Shown in pieces: positions 37,206 to 45,636 of a stretch of DNA of 64,000 nt. The number at the start of each line of letters is the position of its first letter. The stretch's first letter is position 1. Source of the stretch: Aciduricibacillus chroicocephali (GTDB lineage Bacteria; Bacillota; Bacilli; Bacillales; Amphibacillaceae); contig NZ_CP129113.1 of NCBI RefSeq assembly GCF_030762805.1, positions 1,502,001 to 1,566,000 of the forward strand, given 5' to 3'. A model generated the notes under the pieces. It had not been told where the DNA came from and ran no database searches. It saw only the letters and a program-made list of their open reading frames with translations. Position numbers and translations under genes: made by a program.

Positions 37206-37251
37206 AAAATGCCCAAAATGCCCGAAGCCCATGCATCGCTGCACGGGCTTC
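37206..37251 (-). other. Stem-loop and tandem 9-mers in the lepA leader
   Basis: Arms 37224-37235 and 37240-37251 pair over 12 positions (one wobble) with a 4-base loop. Immediately beside it, AAAATGCCC is repeated twice (37206-37223). On the minus strand the stem is followed by GGGCATTTT twice rather than a T-tract, so it is a weak terminator at best, between yqxA and lepA. Confidence 0.5.
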
Positions 37252-37333
37252 TAGGGCACTGTTCCAGTTCGCTCTTTCAGCTAGATTTGATTATAGCAAT
37301 AGAGGCTGTCAGTTTCAACAATTATCAAGCTAT

Positions 37334-37657
37334 CTAAAAGAGTAGACTGGCAATACTGTATAGGAAATTGACGATGACATTGTACATTACTGACACAGCT
37401 CGTTCCATCACTGAAGCCGTTTTATTTGTGAGCAGTCCTTCTGATTGTTCCGGAACTTGCTCCACAGGGAGGAAAACTGGGTCTGACTCAGCCTGCATTT
37501 CCGTTTCTGGCAATATCGGCAGATCAGTTTGAGGTGTTTCTTGCTGAATTTCAAATTTTTGCTGAGCTTCCTCGTCAGAAGTCTTTCCTCCTGCCGTATG
37601 CATGCCCATGAAAAAAACTGCGAGAAACAGCCCAAACCATAAAAGACCTTTCTTCAT
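37334..37657 (-). CDS. yqxA: YqxA, DUF3679 family protein
   Basis: A 107-residue protein with an N-terminal signal or anchor (about 3-22, GLLWFGLFLAVFFMGMHTAG). An acidic, Pro/Gln-rich middle and a C-terminal hydrophobic segment (about 88-107) follow. It sits between spoIIP and lepA exactly as yqxA does in B. subtilis, and the DUF3679 pattern fits. The function is unknown; the context suggests expression with spoIIP in the mother cell, which is inference. Confidence 0.85.
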   Translation of the reverse strand: MKKGLLWFGLFLAVFFMGMHTAGGKTSDEEAQQKFEIQQETPQTDLPILPETEMQAESDPVFLPVEQVPEQSEGLLTNKTASVMERAVSVMYNVIVNFLYSIASLLF

Positions 37658-37678
37658 CCTCCCTGCCCCTTTCCAATC

Positions 37679-38839
37679 CTATTTCGCGTTTACTTTCTCT
37701 GCATTCCAGTAATATTCACTGAAGACCTCAGCGAGTACATCTGCTGTACGATATACTTCATCCAGACTATTTTCATAGCCGCCAATCTCTACAAGAACTG
37801 CGTTGCCGGACAAGTCCTGATTGAAGATACCGTTTGTCCCGGCTCCGGCCTTTTGAATAACACCACGGCTCAAACCTTTATATTTTTCCTCAAGCTTATA
37901 GTGCAATTTAGTCGCTAGACGAAGGTTTTTCTCATAATTCGGATGATCTGCTCCCACAACAAACATGATTTGTCCGTAACCTTTTCCTTTGATCGTTTTC
38001 GTCGTATGCTGACGAGGCAAGCTGTCCCGGTGGATATCAAAAATGTATTCCAAGTCTTTGTTGCCTGAGACCGCAGCCTCGACAACACTCCTTGAAGCCG
38101 CATATGACTGACCATATCCCCAGCCACGTTTGTTCAAGATACTCATAAAGTCACTGTTATCACGTGCTGTCCCAAGTCCGTTCTCCTGCAAGCGTTTCTC
38201 AAAACGTGCACTTACTTTAGATATGTTTACTGATTTATGATAAGCTTCATCCGGTTTTGTAGAGCTTGGCATCTGCGGAAGGAATGCTTCCCTATTATGC
38301 GTATTGTAAATGAAAGCGACCTTTCGATTGCCTGTCGTTTGCTTCGCTTTTTTCGGTTCTTCTTTCTTCACTTCTTTTTCCTCATCTTCATCTCCACTAA
38401 TTGCATGGCGGTCTTTCAGCACTTCATCGAGCGGCGGTGAAGATTCCAATGTAAGGTTCGCATAGTCCGTCCCTTCACCGGCTACGATGATTTTACTGCC
38501 GAAAGAGTCAAAGCCCGGCAACTCTTGACCGAGGAGACTTCGTGGATCACTCGGTTTAATATTCGTCATTATATGAAACAGGGTAGTCGACACTTTCGGC
38601 AGCTCTTTTTCTTTTGGATATGCCTCCTGGAACCCCCGGTTTTCCATTCCCATCAAGTAAAGAAAAGACGAACTGTCAATATCGCTTGTCCACCTGCTGA
38701 TTGTTTCAGATGATAATCGATATGCCGGAGCTATCGTTGTTAGCAACCCAATAAGGAAGAACAGCACTGCAATACAAATGATATAAATGCCACTCTTCCT
38801 GTAAAATAGCGAAAACCCGCCAAATCGCTTGTTCAACAT
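37679..38839 (-). CDS. spoIIP: Stage II sporulation protein P
   Basis: An approximately 386-residue cell-wall hydrolase (amidase and endopeptidase) of the SpoIID-SpoIIM-SpoIIP engulfment machine. One N-terminal membrane helix (about 17-37) precedes an extracytoplasmic linker rich in Glu/Lys (about 150-170) and the catalytic SpoIIP domain (about 175-386) with YNTHNREAFLP, FDIHRDS and LVEIGG. The ATG at 38839 has GGGTGG upstream (GTG at 38848 is the alternative). A sigma-E-like -10 (CATAGAGT on the minus strand) occurs upstream but the -35 is poor. Confidence 0.95.
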   Translation of the reverse strand: MLNKRFGGFSLFYRKSGIYIICIAVLFFLIGLLTTIAPAYRLSSETISRWTSDIDSSSFLYLMGMENRGFQEAYPKEKELPKVSTTLFHIMTNIKPSDPRSLLGQELPGFDSFGSKIIVAGEGTDYANLTLESSPPLDEVLKDRHAISGDEDEEKEVKKEEPKKAKQTTGNRKVAFIYNTHNREAFLPQMPSSTKPDEAYHKSVNISKVSARFEKRLQENGLGTARDNSDFMSILNKRGWGYGQSYAASRSVVEAAVSGNKDLEYIFDIHRDSLPRQHTTKTIKGKGYGQIMFVVGADHPNYEKNLRLATKLHYKLEEKYKGLSRGVIQKAGAGTNGIFNQDLSGNAVLVEIGGYENSLDEVYRTADVLAEVFSEYYWNAEKVNAK

Positions 38840-38932
38840 CGGTTCCACCCTTCCCCTGCGGCTAGCTATATATCAACTCTATGAACGCAGAAGAAGAGAT
38901 AGAACAGACTATTTATTTTTTAATAGAGAACT

Positions 38933-40024
38933 TTAGCGTGTATATCCAGATGATTCATCAGCCGCAATTTTTCCATGAAGGGCTGCATTGATTCCAGCGG
39001 CAATTACATGAGACATATCTTCCATGAAACCATCTACTTCCTTTGGAGTCACAATTAAATTATGATCGATTGGTCCGAGCACTTCCCTAACAAGCTCCCG
39101 TTTTTCATTATCCGAGAGGGTACCGACCATTCCCATGAATACCTGGCGTTTATCCATATCAGGCATATCGTCGTCAGTCAATTTTTCCTTACCGAAGTGA
39201 AATCCACCTGGCACAAGAGATTGTGATGGTTTGTTGTCATTTTCCCATGTTCGTCCAAGATACTTCAGCAAATCGTCCATTGTGTCACTCGCTATAGTAG
39301 CTGCATCGACAACAGTCGGAACTCCGAGAGCGAAGACCGGAACACCAAGGGTCTCTTTTGAAATAGCCTTACGTTTATTACCAATCCCGGAGCCTGGATG
39401 GATGCCTGCATTGGACAGCTGAATCGTTTCGTTAAGCCGCTCAACAGCTCGTGCAGCGAGCGCATCAATTGCAATGATAAAGTCCGGCTTGAACTTTTCA
39501 GCTATACCGAAAATGATATCGCTCGTTTCCATTCCTGTAAGTCCCATAACACCTGGGGAAACAGCAGCAACGGGACGGTAATCTCCATGAACTGTTTCTA
39601 CTTCCAATTCAAATAAATGATTCGTTACGAGCACTTGTTCAATTGTCATCGGACCAAGCGCGTCCGGAGTCACTTGCCAATTACCGAGCCCTACGACAAG
39701 TCCTTTCATCCCTTTCTCTATCCCTGACTCTTCCAACAGCTTGCCTATTTCTTCAGCAAGTACTTTACTAGCCATCTGTTGCCTGTCCGTATCCTGGCGT
39801 TTTACACTATCTGTGTAGATTGTTACGTATGTGCCCGGCTGCTTTCCGATATCGACTGAGGCATCAGACGTAATTTTCACTGTGCTGACCTTTACCCCGC
39901 CTCTGTTTTCTTCGGTGGATATGATCCCTTTTTTATCAAGTGAATCCCCACTTTTTTCCACAATCATATCTCTCGCTTCTACAGCCAGATCCGTTCTCGG
40001 GGAAAAATGCCCTTTCTTTTCCAT
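38933..40024 (-). CDS. gpr: Germination protease GPR
   Basis: A 363-residue aspartic-type peptidase (A25 family) that degrades small acid-soluble spore proteins on germination. It is made as a zymogen; the N-terminal SPRTDLAVEARD region contains the expected autoprocessing site. GLGNWQVTPDALGP and HPGSGIGNKR are signature blocks. The ATG at 40024 follows GGAGGCGATC; the frame continues upstream without family residues. In B. subtilis gpr is forespore-specific (sigma-F/sigma-G). Upstream, TGAATGA and AACAATA are only partial matches to that promoter class. Confidence 0.97.
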   Translation of the reverse strand: MEKKGHFSPRTDLAVEARDMIVEKSGDSLDKKGIISTEENRGGVKVSTVKITSDASVDIGKQPGTYVTIYTDSVKRQDTDRQQMASKVLAEEIGKLLEESGIEKGMKGLVVGLGNWQVTPDALGPMTIEQVLVTNHLFELEVETVHGDYRPVAAVSPGVMGLTGMETSDIIFGIAEKFKPDFIIAIDALAARAVERLNETIQLSNAGIHPGSGIGNKRKAISKETLGVPVFALGVPTVVDAATIASDTMDDLLKYLGRTWENDNKPSQSLVPGGFHFGKEKLTDDDMPDMDKRQVFMGMVGTLSDNEKRELVREVLGPIDHNLIVTPKEVDGFMEDMSHVIAAGINAALHGKIAADESSGYTR

Positions 40025-40106
40025 GTGATCGCCTCCATTTGTCCAAAAGGTTTTTACAAATATTGTTTGCAATGTGATTGTGATTCATTCATAAGGAGAA
40101 AAAGTA

Positions 40107-40135
40107 TTGAAAAGATAGCGCCCGTTTGGTAAAAT
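40107..40135 (+). promoter_or_regulatory. Sigma-A promoter of rpsT
   Basis: TTGAAA (40107-40112) and TAAAAT (40130-40135) with 17-base spacing, 45 bases upstream of the rpsT start. Confidence 0.82.
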
Positions 40136-40179
40136 ACTCTTGTTCATCTAAAGTGAACGGATGATTGGGAGGTGAAATC

Positions 40180-40446
40180 ATGGCTAACATTAAATCAGCT
40201 ATCAAACGCGTTGGAGTTAACCGCAAAAAGCATGACTTGAACCAGTCTTACAAATCTGCTATGCGTACTGAAATCAAACGTGTAGAAAAGCTTATTGAGG
40301 CTAATGACGTTGAGAACGCTAAAACAGCTCTTAAAACAACGATCAAGAAAATCGATAAAGCAATTCAAAAAGGCATCATTCACCGCAACACAGGTGACCG
40401 TCAAAAGTCACGTTTGTCTAAAAAAGTGAATAGCTTGAGCGCCTAA
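40180..40446 (+). CDS. rpsT: 30S ribosomal protein S20
   Basis: An 88-residue, Lys-rich, all-helical ribosomal protein that binds 16S rRNA early in 30S assembly. The ATG at 40180 follows GGGAGGTG. The N-terminus MANIKSAIKRVGVNRKK and the block GIIHRNTGDRQKSRLSKKV identify it. It is divergent from gpr and convergent with holA, as in B. subtilis, with its own promoter and terminator. Confidence 0.98.
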   Translation: MANIKSAIKRVGVNRKKHDLNQSYKSAMRTEIKRVEKLIEANDVENAKTALKTTIKKIDKAIQKGIIHRNTGDRQKSRLSKKVNSLSA

Positions 40447-40452
40447 TTGCAC

Positions 40453-40487
40453 AAAAAACGATCCTGCATTTGCATGGATCGTTTTTT
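40453..40487. terminator. Bidirectional terminator between rpsT and holA
   Basis: AAAAAACGATCC and GGATCGTTTTTT form a strong stem with a short loop and T-tracts on both strands. It serves the convergent genes rpsT and holA. Confidence 0.93.
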
Positions 40488-40494
40488 CTTGTTT

Positions 40495-41517
40495 TTATGC
40501 TTTTTTAATTATGTCATAAAGCAGCAGTTCGAAGGCAAGCCTTTTATCCATCAGCCCCTGTTTCATCCTTACATCCGTTTCAGTGAATTTTTGGATTATC
40601 CGCTCCAGCTGTCCAACCGAGAAGGAACGCTCTCTGGAGGCTGCGATTTTCACTACATAGGGATGGACTCCGAGCTGCTTCTGCATTTGCTGCTGGGAAT
40701 ATCCTTTTGCCTTCATCAGCTTTACTCGAAGAATCGTCCTGAACTGGAAAGCAAGCAGACCGAGCAGTGCAATCGGTTCTTCCTTCATCTTCTCTAGCTC
40801 TTGGAATATTCGCAAAGCGCCATTCAGATCTTTGTCAATCACCTTATCAACGAGCCCGATCGCCGTACTGTTCGTTGTTTTGGCAATTAGCTTTTCTGCA
40901 AGCTCTTTCGTTATGACTTTGTCTTCCCCTGCATACAAGGCCATCTTCTGTATTTCATTTTCAAGCATGCGCAAATTGCTTCCAAGTTCGACTTCAAAAA
41001 TTTCATAAGCTGCCTTTTCAATAACGATATTATGCTCTTTGGCAATCTGGTCAATCCATGGGCCAATCTGCTGTTCTTTGACCGGGTGGCATTCTGCAAC
41101 AACTGCATGTTTTTTTAAGAGTTTCACGATCTTTTTACGTTCATCCAGCTTTTCATATGGGGCTGTAAGTACAAGTACACTGTAGGGAACAGGAGCTTCA
41201 AGGTACTGCTCCAATTTGGCGACATCATGCTCAAACGGAAGCTTATCTCCACTAGCCTTCAGGAATCCAGGGTTATTGGCAAGAACCAATTTTCTTTCAG
41301 AAAAGAAAGGATACGTTTCAGCGTCACCAACAGCCGATTCAATCGGTGTTTCTTCCAAATCATAGACAGAAATATCTCTCTCCTCATCGTCCCGGAATAT
41401 AAGCCCTTCAATAGCCGTTTTAATATTCTGGGCAAAATAAGGTTCTGTTCCATATATAAGATAGACAGGCGCAACTTCTTTCTTTTTCAGCCTGTTCATT
41501 ATTTCAAGATAAGACAT
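40495..41517 (-). CDS. holA: DNA polymerase III delta subunit
   Basis: A 340-residue clamp-loader delta subunit (YqeN in B. subtilis). An AAA+ like fold begins near residue 17 with VYLIYGTEPYF. A helical C-terminal collar domain contains LLGLLAFQFRTILRVK. The ATG at 41517 is preceded by GGGAGTGG; the open frame to 41607 runs through a hairpin and is not coding. Convergent with rpsT. Confidence 0.95.
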   Translation of the reverse strand: MSYLEIMNRLKKKEVAPVYLIYGTEPYFAQNIKTAIEGLIFRDDEERDISVYDLEETPIESAVGDAETYPFFSERKLVLANNPGFLKASGDKLPFEHDVAKLEQYLEAPVPYSVLVLTAPYEKLDERKKIVKLLKKHAVVAECHPVKEQQIGPWIDQIAKEHNIVIEKAAYEIFEVELGSNLRMLENEIQKMALYAGEDKVITKELAEKLIAKTTNSTAIGLVDKVIDKDLNGALRIFQELEKMKEEPIALLGLLAFQFRTILRVKLMKAKGYSQQQMQKQLGVHPYVVKIAASRERSFSVGQLERIIQKFTETDVRMKQGLMDKRLAFELLLYDIIKKA

Positions 41518-41580
41518 GATTCCACTCCCGCTCAAATAGATGCTTCCATTATACAGTAAAATGAGCAAAATGGTTATGGT

Positions 41581-41605
41581 GCGGAAGAGTTCCTGACTCT
41601 TCCGC
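41581..41605. repeat. Perfect inverted repeat upstream of holA
   Basis: GCGGAAGAGT and ACTCTTCCGC form a perfect 10-bp stem with a 5-base loop, 64 bases upstream of the holA ATG. No T-tract follows on either strand. It lies just upstream of a TATAAT in the holA leader. An operator or a remnant terminator is possible. Confidence 0.5.
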
Positions 41606-41777
41606 AATCTATATGAACGCCTTTATGGCGGGATTATAATTAGCTTGGCTGATTTGGCCTAAACTATTGCTGACAACTACTGGTGCTTGAATTGGAACAG
41701 AATGGATGGAATTCCTGCGATGTTGTAGCTTTTTTTCAGAAAATATTCTATACTTGAGGCAATTAGGAGGGGTAATT

Positions 41778-41924
41778 GTGTACGAAAGCGAAAACGAGTT
41801 TGAATTGGATGTCCAATCTAAAAATCATGACGTCGTTGACAGCATTAAGGGGTTTACTTTCTCGCTATTGTTCTTCATTATCATCTTTGCAATCGGTGTC
41901 ACCATCAGTGTCATGACAAAGTAA
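41778..41924 (+). CDS. yqzM: YqzM family small membrane protein
   Basis: A 48-residue protein with a polar N-terminus (YESENEFELDVQSKNHDVVDSIKGF) and one membrane helix (about 27-45). The GTG start at 41778 lies seven bases after GGAGGGG; the frame is open to 41706 but without a ribosome binding site. The QSK-D-V-DSI pattern and the position between holA and comEC on the opposite strand match B. subtilis yqzM. The function is unknown. Confidence 0.82.
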   Translation: MYESENEFELDVQSKNHDVVDSIKGFTFSLLFFIIIFAIGVTISVMTK

Positions 41925-41950
41925 AAGAGACTTTTAAGGTCTCTTTTTTC
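41923..41950. terminator. Bidirectional terminator between yqzM and comEC
   Basis: AAAAGAGAC and GGTCTCTTTT form a 9-bp stem with a 6-base loop, followed by TTTTTTC on the plus strand and with an A/T-rich flank on the other side. It ends yqzM and probably comEC. Confidence 0.8.
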
Positions 41951-41964
41951 TTTCCTGCTTTATG

Positions 41965-44256
41965 CTATGGGCGAAATGGCAAAAAGGTTCCCGAATGCCC
42001 GTCCTTATAGCGGTATATAACGGCTCCCGACTGGTCTGTTCTGAAGACCTTCACATTGTTTCTCTGCAAAATTTCCAACACTTCAGGTGCCGGATGTCCG
42101 TACCGATTTCCTCTCCCTGCCGATATGAGGGCATACTCCGGATTTAGCTGTTTAATAAATTGTTCATCAGTTGAATTTTTGCTGCCGTGATGACCCGCCT
42201 TCAGTATATTGGCATTTATACCGGGATAGCTTTCAATCAATTTCCTCTCTGCCGGGTGTCCGATATCTCCTGTAAAAAGCCAGCTTCTATTTCCTATTTC
42301 CACAAAGAGTACAAGAGAATTTTCGTTAGCAGACTCCGTTTTTTCGAGAGGACTGAGCGCATGAAATTCAATATCTCCGATCTTCTTAACTTCTCCTGCA
42401 GCCAAATACTGCAGATTCGCTCCCGATTTTTGTATTGCTTTCTGAATGAATAAAGCAGGCTCATACAGCGGACTGGCAATTACTTTCCCGACACTTAATT
42501 CCTCAAGGATAAAAGGAAGACTTCCATCATGATCGAGATCCTCATGGCTGATGAATACAGCATCAATATGCTGAATGCCGCGACTTTTAAAAAATGGGCT
42601 AATGATTCGCCTGTAAACATTCCTGTTCGGTTCCATCGTCTCATATGAAAAACTTGCTCCCGCATCGATTATGATAACCCCTTTCCGATAAGGCTGTTCG
42701 ATTACGAATGCATCTCCTTGGCCTATATCCAACATTGTCACCCTTCCCTCATTTGAGAAATAAGGAATGAGCGCTGGAGCAAGCAGAACTGCAACCGACG
42801 CAATCCCTGCAATGAATGCTTTGTTTTTCCTTTCTTCAAGCAAAAAGTGCATGAAAAGAATAAAAGTAAAAACATACAAAGGTGATAATCGGAGAAAAGA
42901 CTCTCCCGGCAAAATCGGAAAGTCCGCATACTGATCAATGAATGTTACAAATTTCATAACCTGTGGATGAATTTTTTCAAAACAGCTGCTGAGTATGATA
43001 ATGGGCATTTCAGAAAGCGGCAAAAGCAGTAATAGAAACAGAATGAACATAACAGGTATGACGAAGAAACTGAAGTACGGAACAATAATCATATTCAGGA
43101 TGATTGAGAGCGGCTGTAACTGTTGGAAGTAGGCGATTTGCAACGGAAGTATCATCATCTGTGAGACAAAACCGAGACGAAGCATCGCAACAAATAGAGA
43201 TTCTGATCTGGAAAGCCATCTTTGAGACAAGATGATTCCAAAAGAGACGAGGAATGAAAGCTGAAAACCGACATTGGTTATCATCGAAGGAGAAAAAAGC
43301 AAGAGGGTTAGAAAAACAATCGAGATAATGTCTGAAGTCTTGAGTGACAACTTTATTTTAAAAAGTAAAATAACGAGTGCAGTCATGAGACTTGCCCGCC
43401 AAACAGATGGCTGTCCACCTGCAATGAATGCATAAGCCGGGAGCATTATGATGAGAGCCCATTGTGCCTTCTCTTTTGTAAGAAGACCCAAATTAACGAC
43501 GAGGAAGTAGATCATTGTCACAATCAGTCCTACATGAAGACCGGAAATAGCCAATAAATGCGAAAGGCTCCATCGCTGGAACAATTCGATAACTTCATCT
43601 GGAAGTGCTTTATCATCACCAAGTACAAGTGCCTTATGCCAGGAAGATGTATAAGAGGATAGGCGAGATGAGGATACTTCGAGCAATTCATTACGAAGGT
43701 CAAAAATTGAAGCCCACTTCGATTTACCACTGCATTTTGCCTTTTCCAAATCAGTTATGATGAGCTGCTGCTTAAATCCAGCTCTGTGCAAATGTTTGGC
43801 AAAATCAAATTCTCCAGGGTTGGTCGCAGGGTCGGGAGTCTCCAAACTGCCTGCAAATAGACAGTAGGCACCATGCTGAAGCATCCCTTTATTAATCGAC
43901 TCGTCTTCCTTCAGGAAATAGAGGGCGAGCACTTCGTCCCTCCTGCCATCAGGTGTAAAAGAAAAACTCAGTTTTCTATTCTCTATCTCAACAGAAGACG
44001 AAATAATCCCCGCCTGCTGCCCTAATCTTCCTTTTTCACTAAAAGGCAAGACATCATTTACCTGTTCAGGAAGCATAACATAAAAGACGATTAGCAACGT
44101 GTTTGCAAGAAAAAATGGCAACGCCGGAATTCTCCGCATTATGAATAAACCGGCAAGCCAGAGTACAAAGGCAGCGACAAAGAGAAGATTCCCTAACATT
44201 TTCGCGAAAATAAGAGCGGTCACTCCGAGTGCGCCATAATGCCAGAAACCTTTCAA
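41965..44256 (-). CDS. comEC: DNA internalisation competence protein ComEC
   Basis: A 763-residue polytopic membrane protein that forms the channel for single-stranded DNA uptake. An N-terminal DUF4131/OB part (about 1-190) is followed by the competence domain with about eight membrane helices (about 210-480). The C-terminal metallo-beta-lactamase-like domain carries the HxDxDH motif in ISHEDLDHDGS (about 565-575) and AGHHGSKNS. The start is TTG at 44256, with GGAGGGAGG upstream. It is the last gene of comEA-comEB-comEC. The length is close to the 776 of B. subtilis. Confidence 0.96.
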   Translation of the reverse strand: MKGFWHYGALGVTALIFAKMLGNLLFVAAFVLWLAGLFIMRRIPALPFFLANTLLIVFYVMLPEQVNDVLPFSEKGRLGQQAGIISSSVEIENRKLSFSFTPDGRRDEVLALYFLKEDESINKGMLQHGAYCLFAGSLETPDPATNPGEFDFAKHLHRAGFKQQLIITDLEKAKCSGKSKWASIFDLRNELLEVSSSRLSSYTSSWHKALVLGDDKALPDEVIELFQRWSLSHLLAISGLHVGLIVTMIYFLVVNLGLLTKEKAQWALIIMLPAYAFIAGGQPSVWRASLMTALVILLFKIKLSLKTSDIISIVFLTLLLFSPSMITNVGFQLSFLVSFGIILSQRWLSRSESLFVAMLRLGFVSQMMILPLQIAYFQQLQPLSIILNMIIVPYFSFFVIPVMFILFLLLLLPLSEMPIIILSSCFEKIHPQVMKFVTFIDQYADFPILPGESFLRLSPLYVFTFILFMHFLLEERKNKAFIAGIASVAVLLAPALIPYFSNEGRVTMLDIGQGDAFVIEQPYRKGVIIIDAGASFSYETMEPNRNVYRRIISPFFKSRGIQHIDAVFISHEDLDHDGSLPFILEELSVGKVIASPLYEPALFIQKAIQKSGANLQYLAAGEVKKIGDIEFHALSPLEKTESANENSLVLFVEIGNRSWLFTGDIGHPAERKLIESYPGINANILKAGHHGSKNSTDEQFIKQLNPEYALISAGRGNRYGHPAPEVLEILQRNNVKVFRTDQSGAVIYRYKDGHSGTFLPFRP

Positions 44257-44288
44257 TGCATCTCCTCCCTCCGAACAGGGCTATTAAA

Positions 44289-44849
44289 TTAGCTGAACAA
44301 CTCTTTCGCTTCTTTTTTATATTTAGCCAAAGTTGCTTCATCAAGTTGGCCGTTCTCTGCTGCTTGCAGAAGCTGTTTCACATAGTCTCCTTTGGCCGCA
44401 TAATCAGCGTCAATTACTAAATACTCCAGCTTAACTTTTTTCGTTTCGACACCAGCTTCTTTGAATAACTCTTCCGCATACGGGTGATTTTTATAGTCTT
44501 CCGCATAGTAGACGGTTTGGATGCCGCTTTGGATAAGCTGCTTCGTGCACTGCAGGCATGGAAAATGCGTGACATAAATATCAGCACCCGCCGTAGGCAC
44601 ACCAAATTTTGCGCATTGCAACAGCGCATTTGCTTCAGCATGAACAGTGCGGACACAATGGCCGTCAATGACATAGCAACCTTCATCTACACAATGGACA
44701 CTGCCTGTCACACTACCATTGTAACCACCTGCTATGATTCGTTTATCACGGACAATCGTAGCACCGACCATTAGTCTTGTACAAGTACTCCGCATTGCAA
44801 GCAAATGGCTTTGTGCCATGAAATACTGATCCCAGGAAATTCTCTCCAC
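44289..44849 (-). CDS. comEB: dCMP deaminase family protein ComEB
   Basis: A 186-residue zinc-dependent deaminase. The zinc motif is HAE (in VRTVHAEANALLQC) and PCLQC (in THFPCLQCTKQL). It converts dCMP to dUMP; its presence in the comE operon is conserved although it is not needed for DNA uptake in B. subtilis. The GTG at 44849 gives MERISWDQYFMAQSHLL like the family and has AAGG upstream; the in-frame ATG at 44867 adds six residues and is less likely. Confidence 0.95.
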   Translation of the reverse strand: MERISWDQYFMAQSHLLAMRSTCTRLMVGATIVRDKRIIAGGYNGSVTGSVHCVDEGCYVIDGHCVRTVHAEANALLQCAKFGVPTAGADIYVTHFPCLQCTKQLIQSGIQTVYYAEDYKNHPYAEELFKEAGVETKKVKLEYLVIDADYAAKGDYVKQLLQAAENGQLDEATLAKYKKEAKELFS

Positions 44850-44908
44850 AATCGTACCTTCTTTCAAATCATTTCTTTATCAAGTGTACATCCCGTACCA
44901 GTTCTGCG

Positions 44909-45538
44909 TCAACGCACCTCGATTTGATCCTGTAAATTTTCAAATGTCTTTTGTCCAATGCCGGATACATCTGTAATACTTGAAATATCTGCGAAAGGGC
45001 CGTTCTCTTCCCTGTGGCGGATAATGGCCTGTGCTTTGGAAGGACCAATACCGGACAAGGACTGCAAAGCTGCTTCATCTGCACTGTTTATGTCAACTTT
45101 GCCTCCAGATTCTCCTTGGCCGCCCGTCTTACTTCCAGAAGTACTAGCTAATTGAGGCAGCACTTGCTCTTCACCTTTTTTCACTATATGGATGACCATT
45201 TCATCTTGAACTTTTTGCGCAAGATTGACTAGGTTAGGATCAGCTTCAGCAAGGAATCCTCCTGCACGCTTAACCGCATCTGCAACCCGCGCATCCGGTT
45301 TCATTTCATAGATCCCAGGATTTTTCACTGCACCTTTAACATCAATGAGGACTGAAGTTTGTTTGGGCTGGGGCGAGGAATCAGAAGGATTAGGAAGAGA
45401 GGACTTATCCATAAAGGCTGGTCGTTCATTCTGAGGGGACTCTTCTTGAGGGAGAGGATCCTTTGAAGTAAATATGGCATATGCAATCAAAACAACTGCT
45501 CCTAAGGCAATCAATACTGGCTTAAGAGACCTTTGCAA
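44909..45538 (-). CDS. comEA: Competence DNA receptor ComEA
   Basis: A 209-residue membrane-anchored DNA-binding receptor for transformation. An N-terminal helix (about 8-25) is followed by a polar Pro/Ser-rich linker, an SLBB domain (about 65-130) and a C-terminal double helix-hairpin-helix domain with LQSLSGIGPSKAQAIIRHRE and ITDVSGIGQKTFENL. The start is TTG at 45538, seven bases after AAAGGAGGTG; a frame opening at 45562 would place the ribosome binding site inside the gene. It heads the comE operon. The adjacent comER gene of B. subtilis is absent. Confidence 0.94.
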   Translation of the reverse strand: MQRSLKPVLIALGAVVLIAYAIFTSKDPLPQEESPQNERPAFMDKSSLPNPSDSSPQPKQTSVLIDVKGAVKNPGIYEMKPDARVADAVKRAGGFLAEADPNLVNLAQKVQDEMVIHIVKKGEEQVLPQLASTSGSKTGGQGESGGKVDINSADEAALQSLSGIGPSKAQAIIRHREENGPFADISSITDVSGIGQKTFENLQDQIEVR

Positions 45539-45561
45539 CCCGAAACACCTCCTTTTATTCA

Positions 45562-45589
45562 ATTATAGACACTCTTGAAAGTTTGGCAA
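45562..45589 (-). promoter_or_regulatory. Sigma-A-type promoter of comEA-EB-EC
   Basis: On the minus strand TTGCCA (45584-45589) and TATAAT (45562-45567) are 16 bases apart. No ComK-type AAAA-N5-TTTT box was found within about 100 bases upstream. Confidence 0.7.
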
Positions 45590-45600
45590 AAATGCACGAA

Positions 45601-45636
45601 AAAAATAAAAACCGAAGAAATTGATTTTCTCCGGTC
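45601..45636 (-). terminator. Intrinsic terminator of the yqeG-yqeM operon
   Basis: On the minus strand ACCGGAGAAA and TTTCTTCGGT pair around a 6-base loop, and TTTTATTTTTTT follows. The stem touches the yqeM stop codon. Confidence 0.85.

Noticed and set aside
40060-40105. Possible sigma-G promoter for gpr
   Set aside because: TGAATGA and AACAATA on the minus strand match the consensus at too few positions to list as a feature, although such a promoter is expected.
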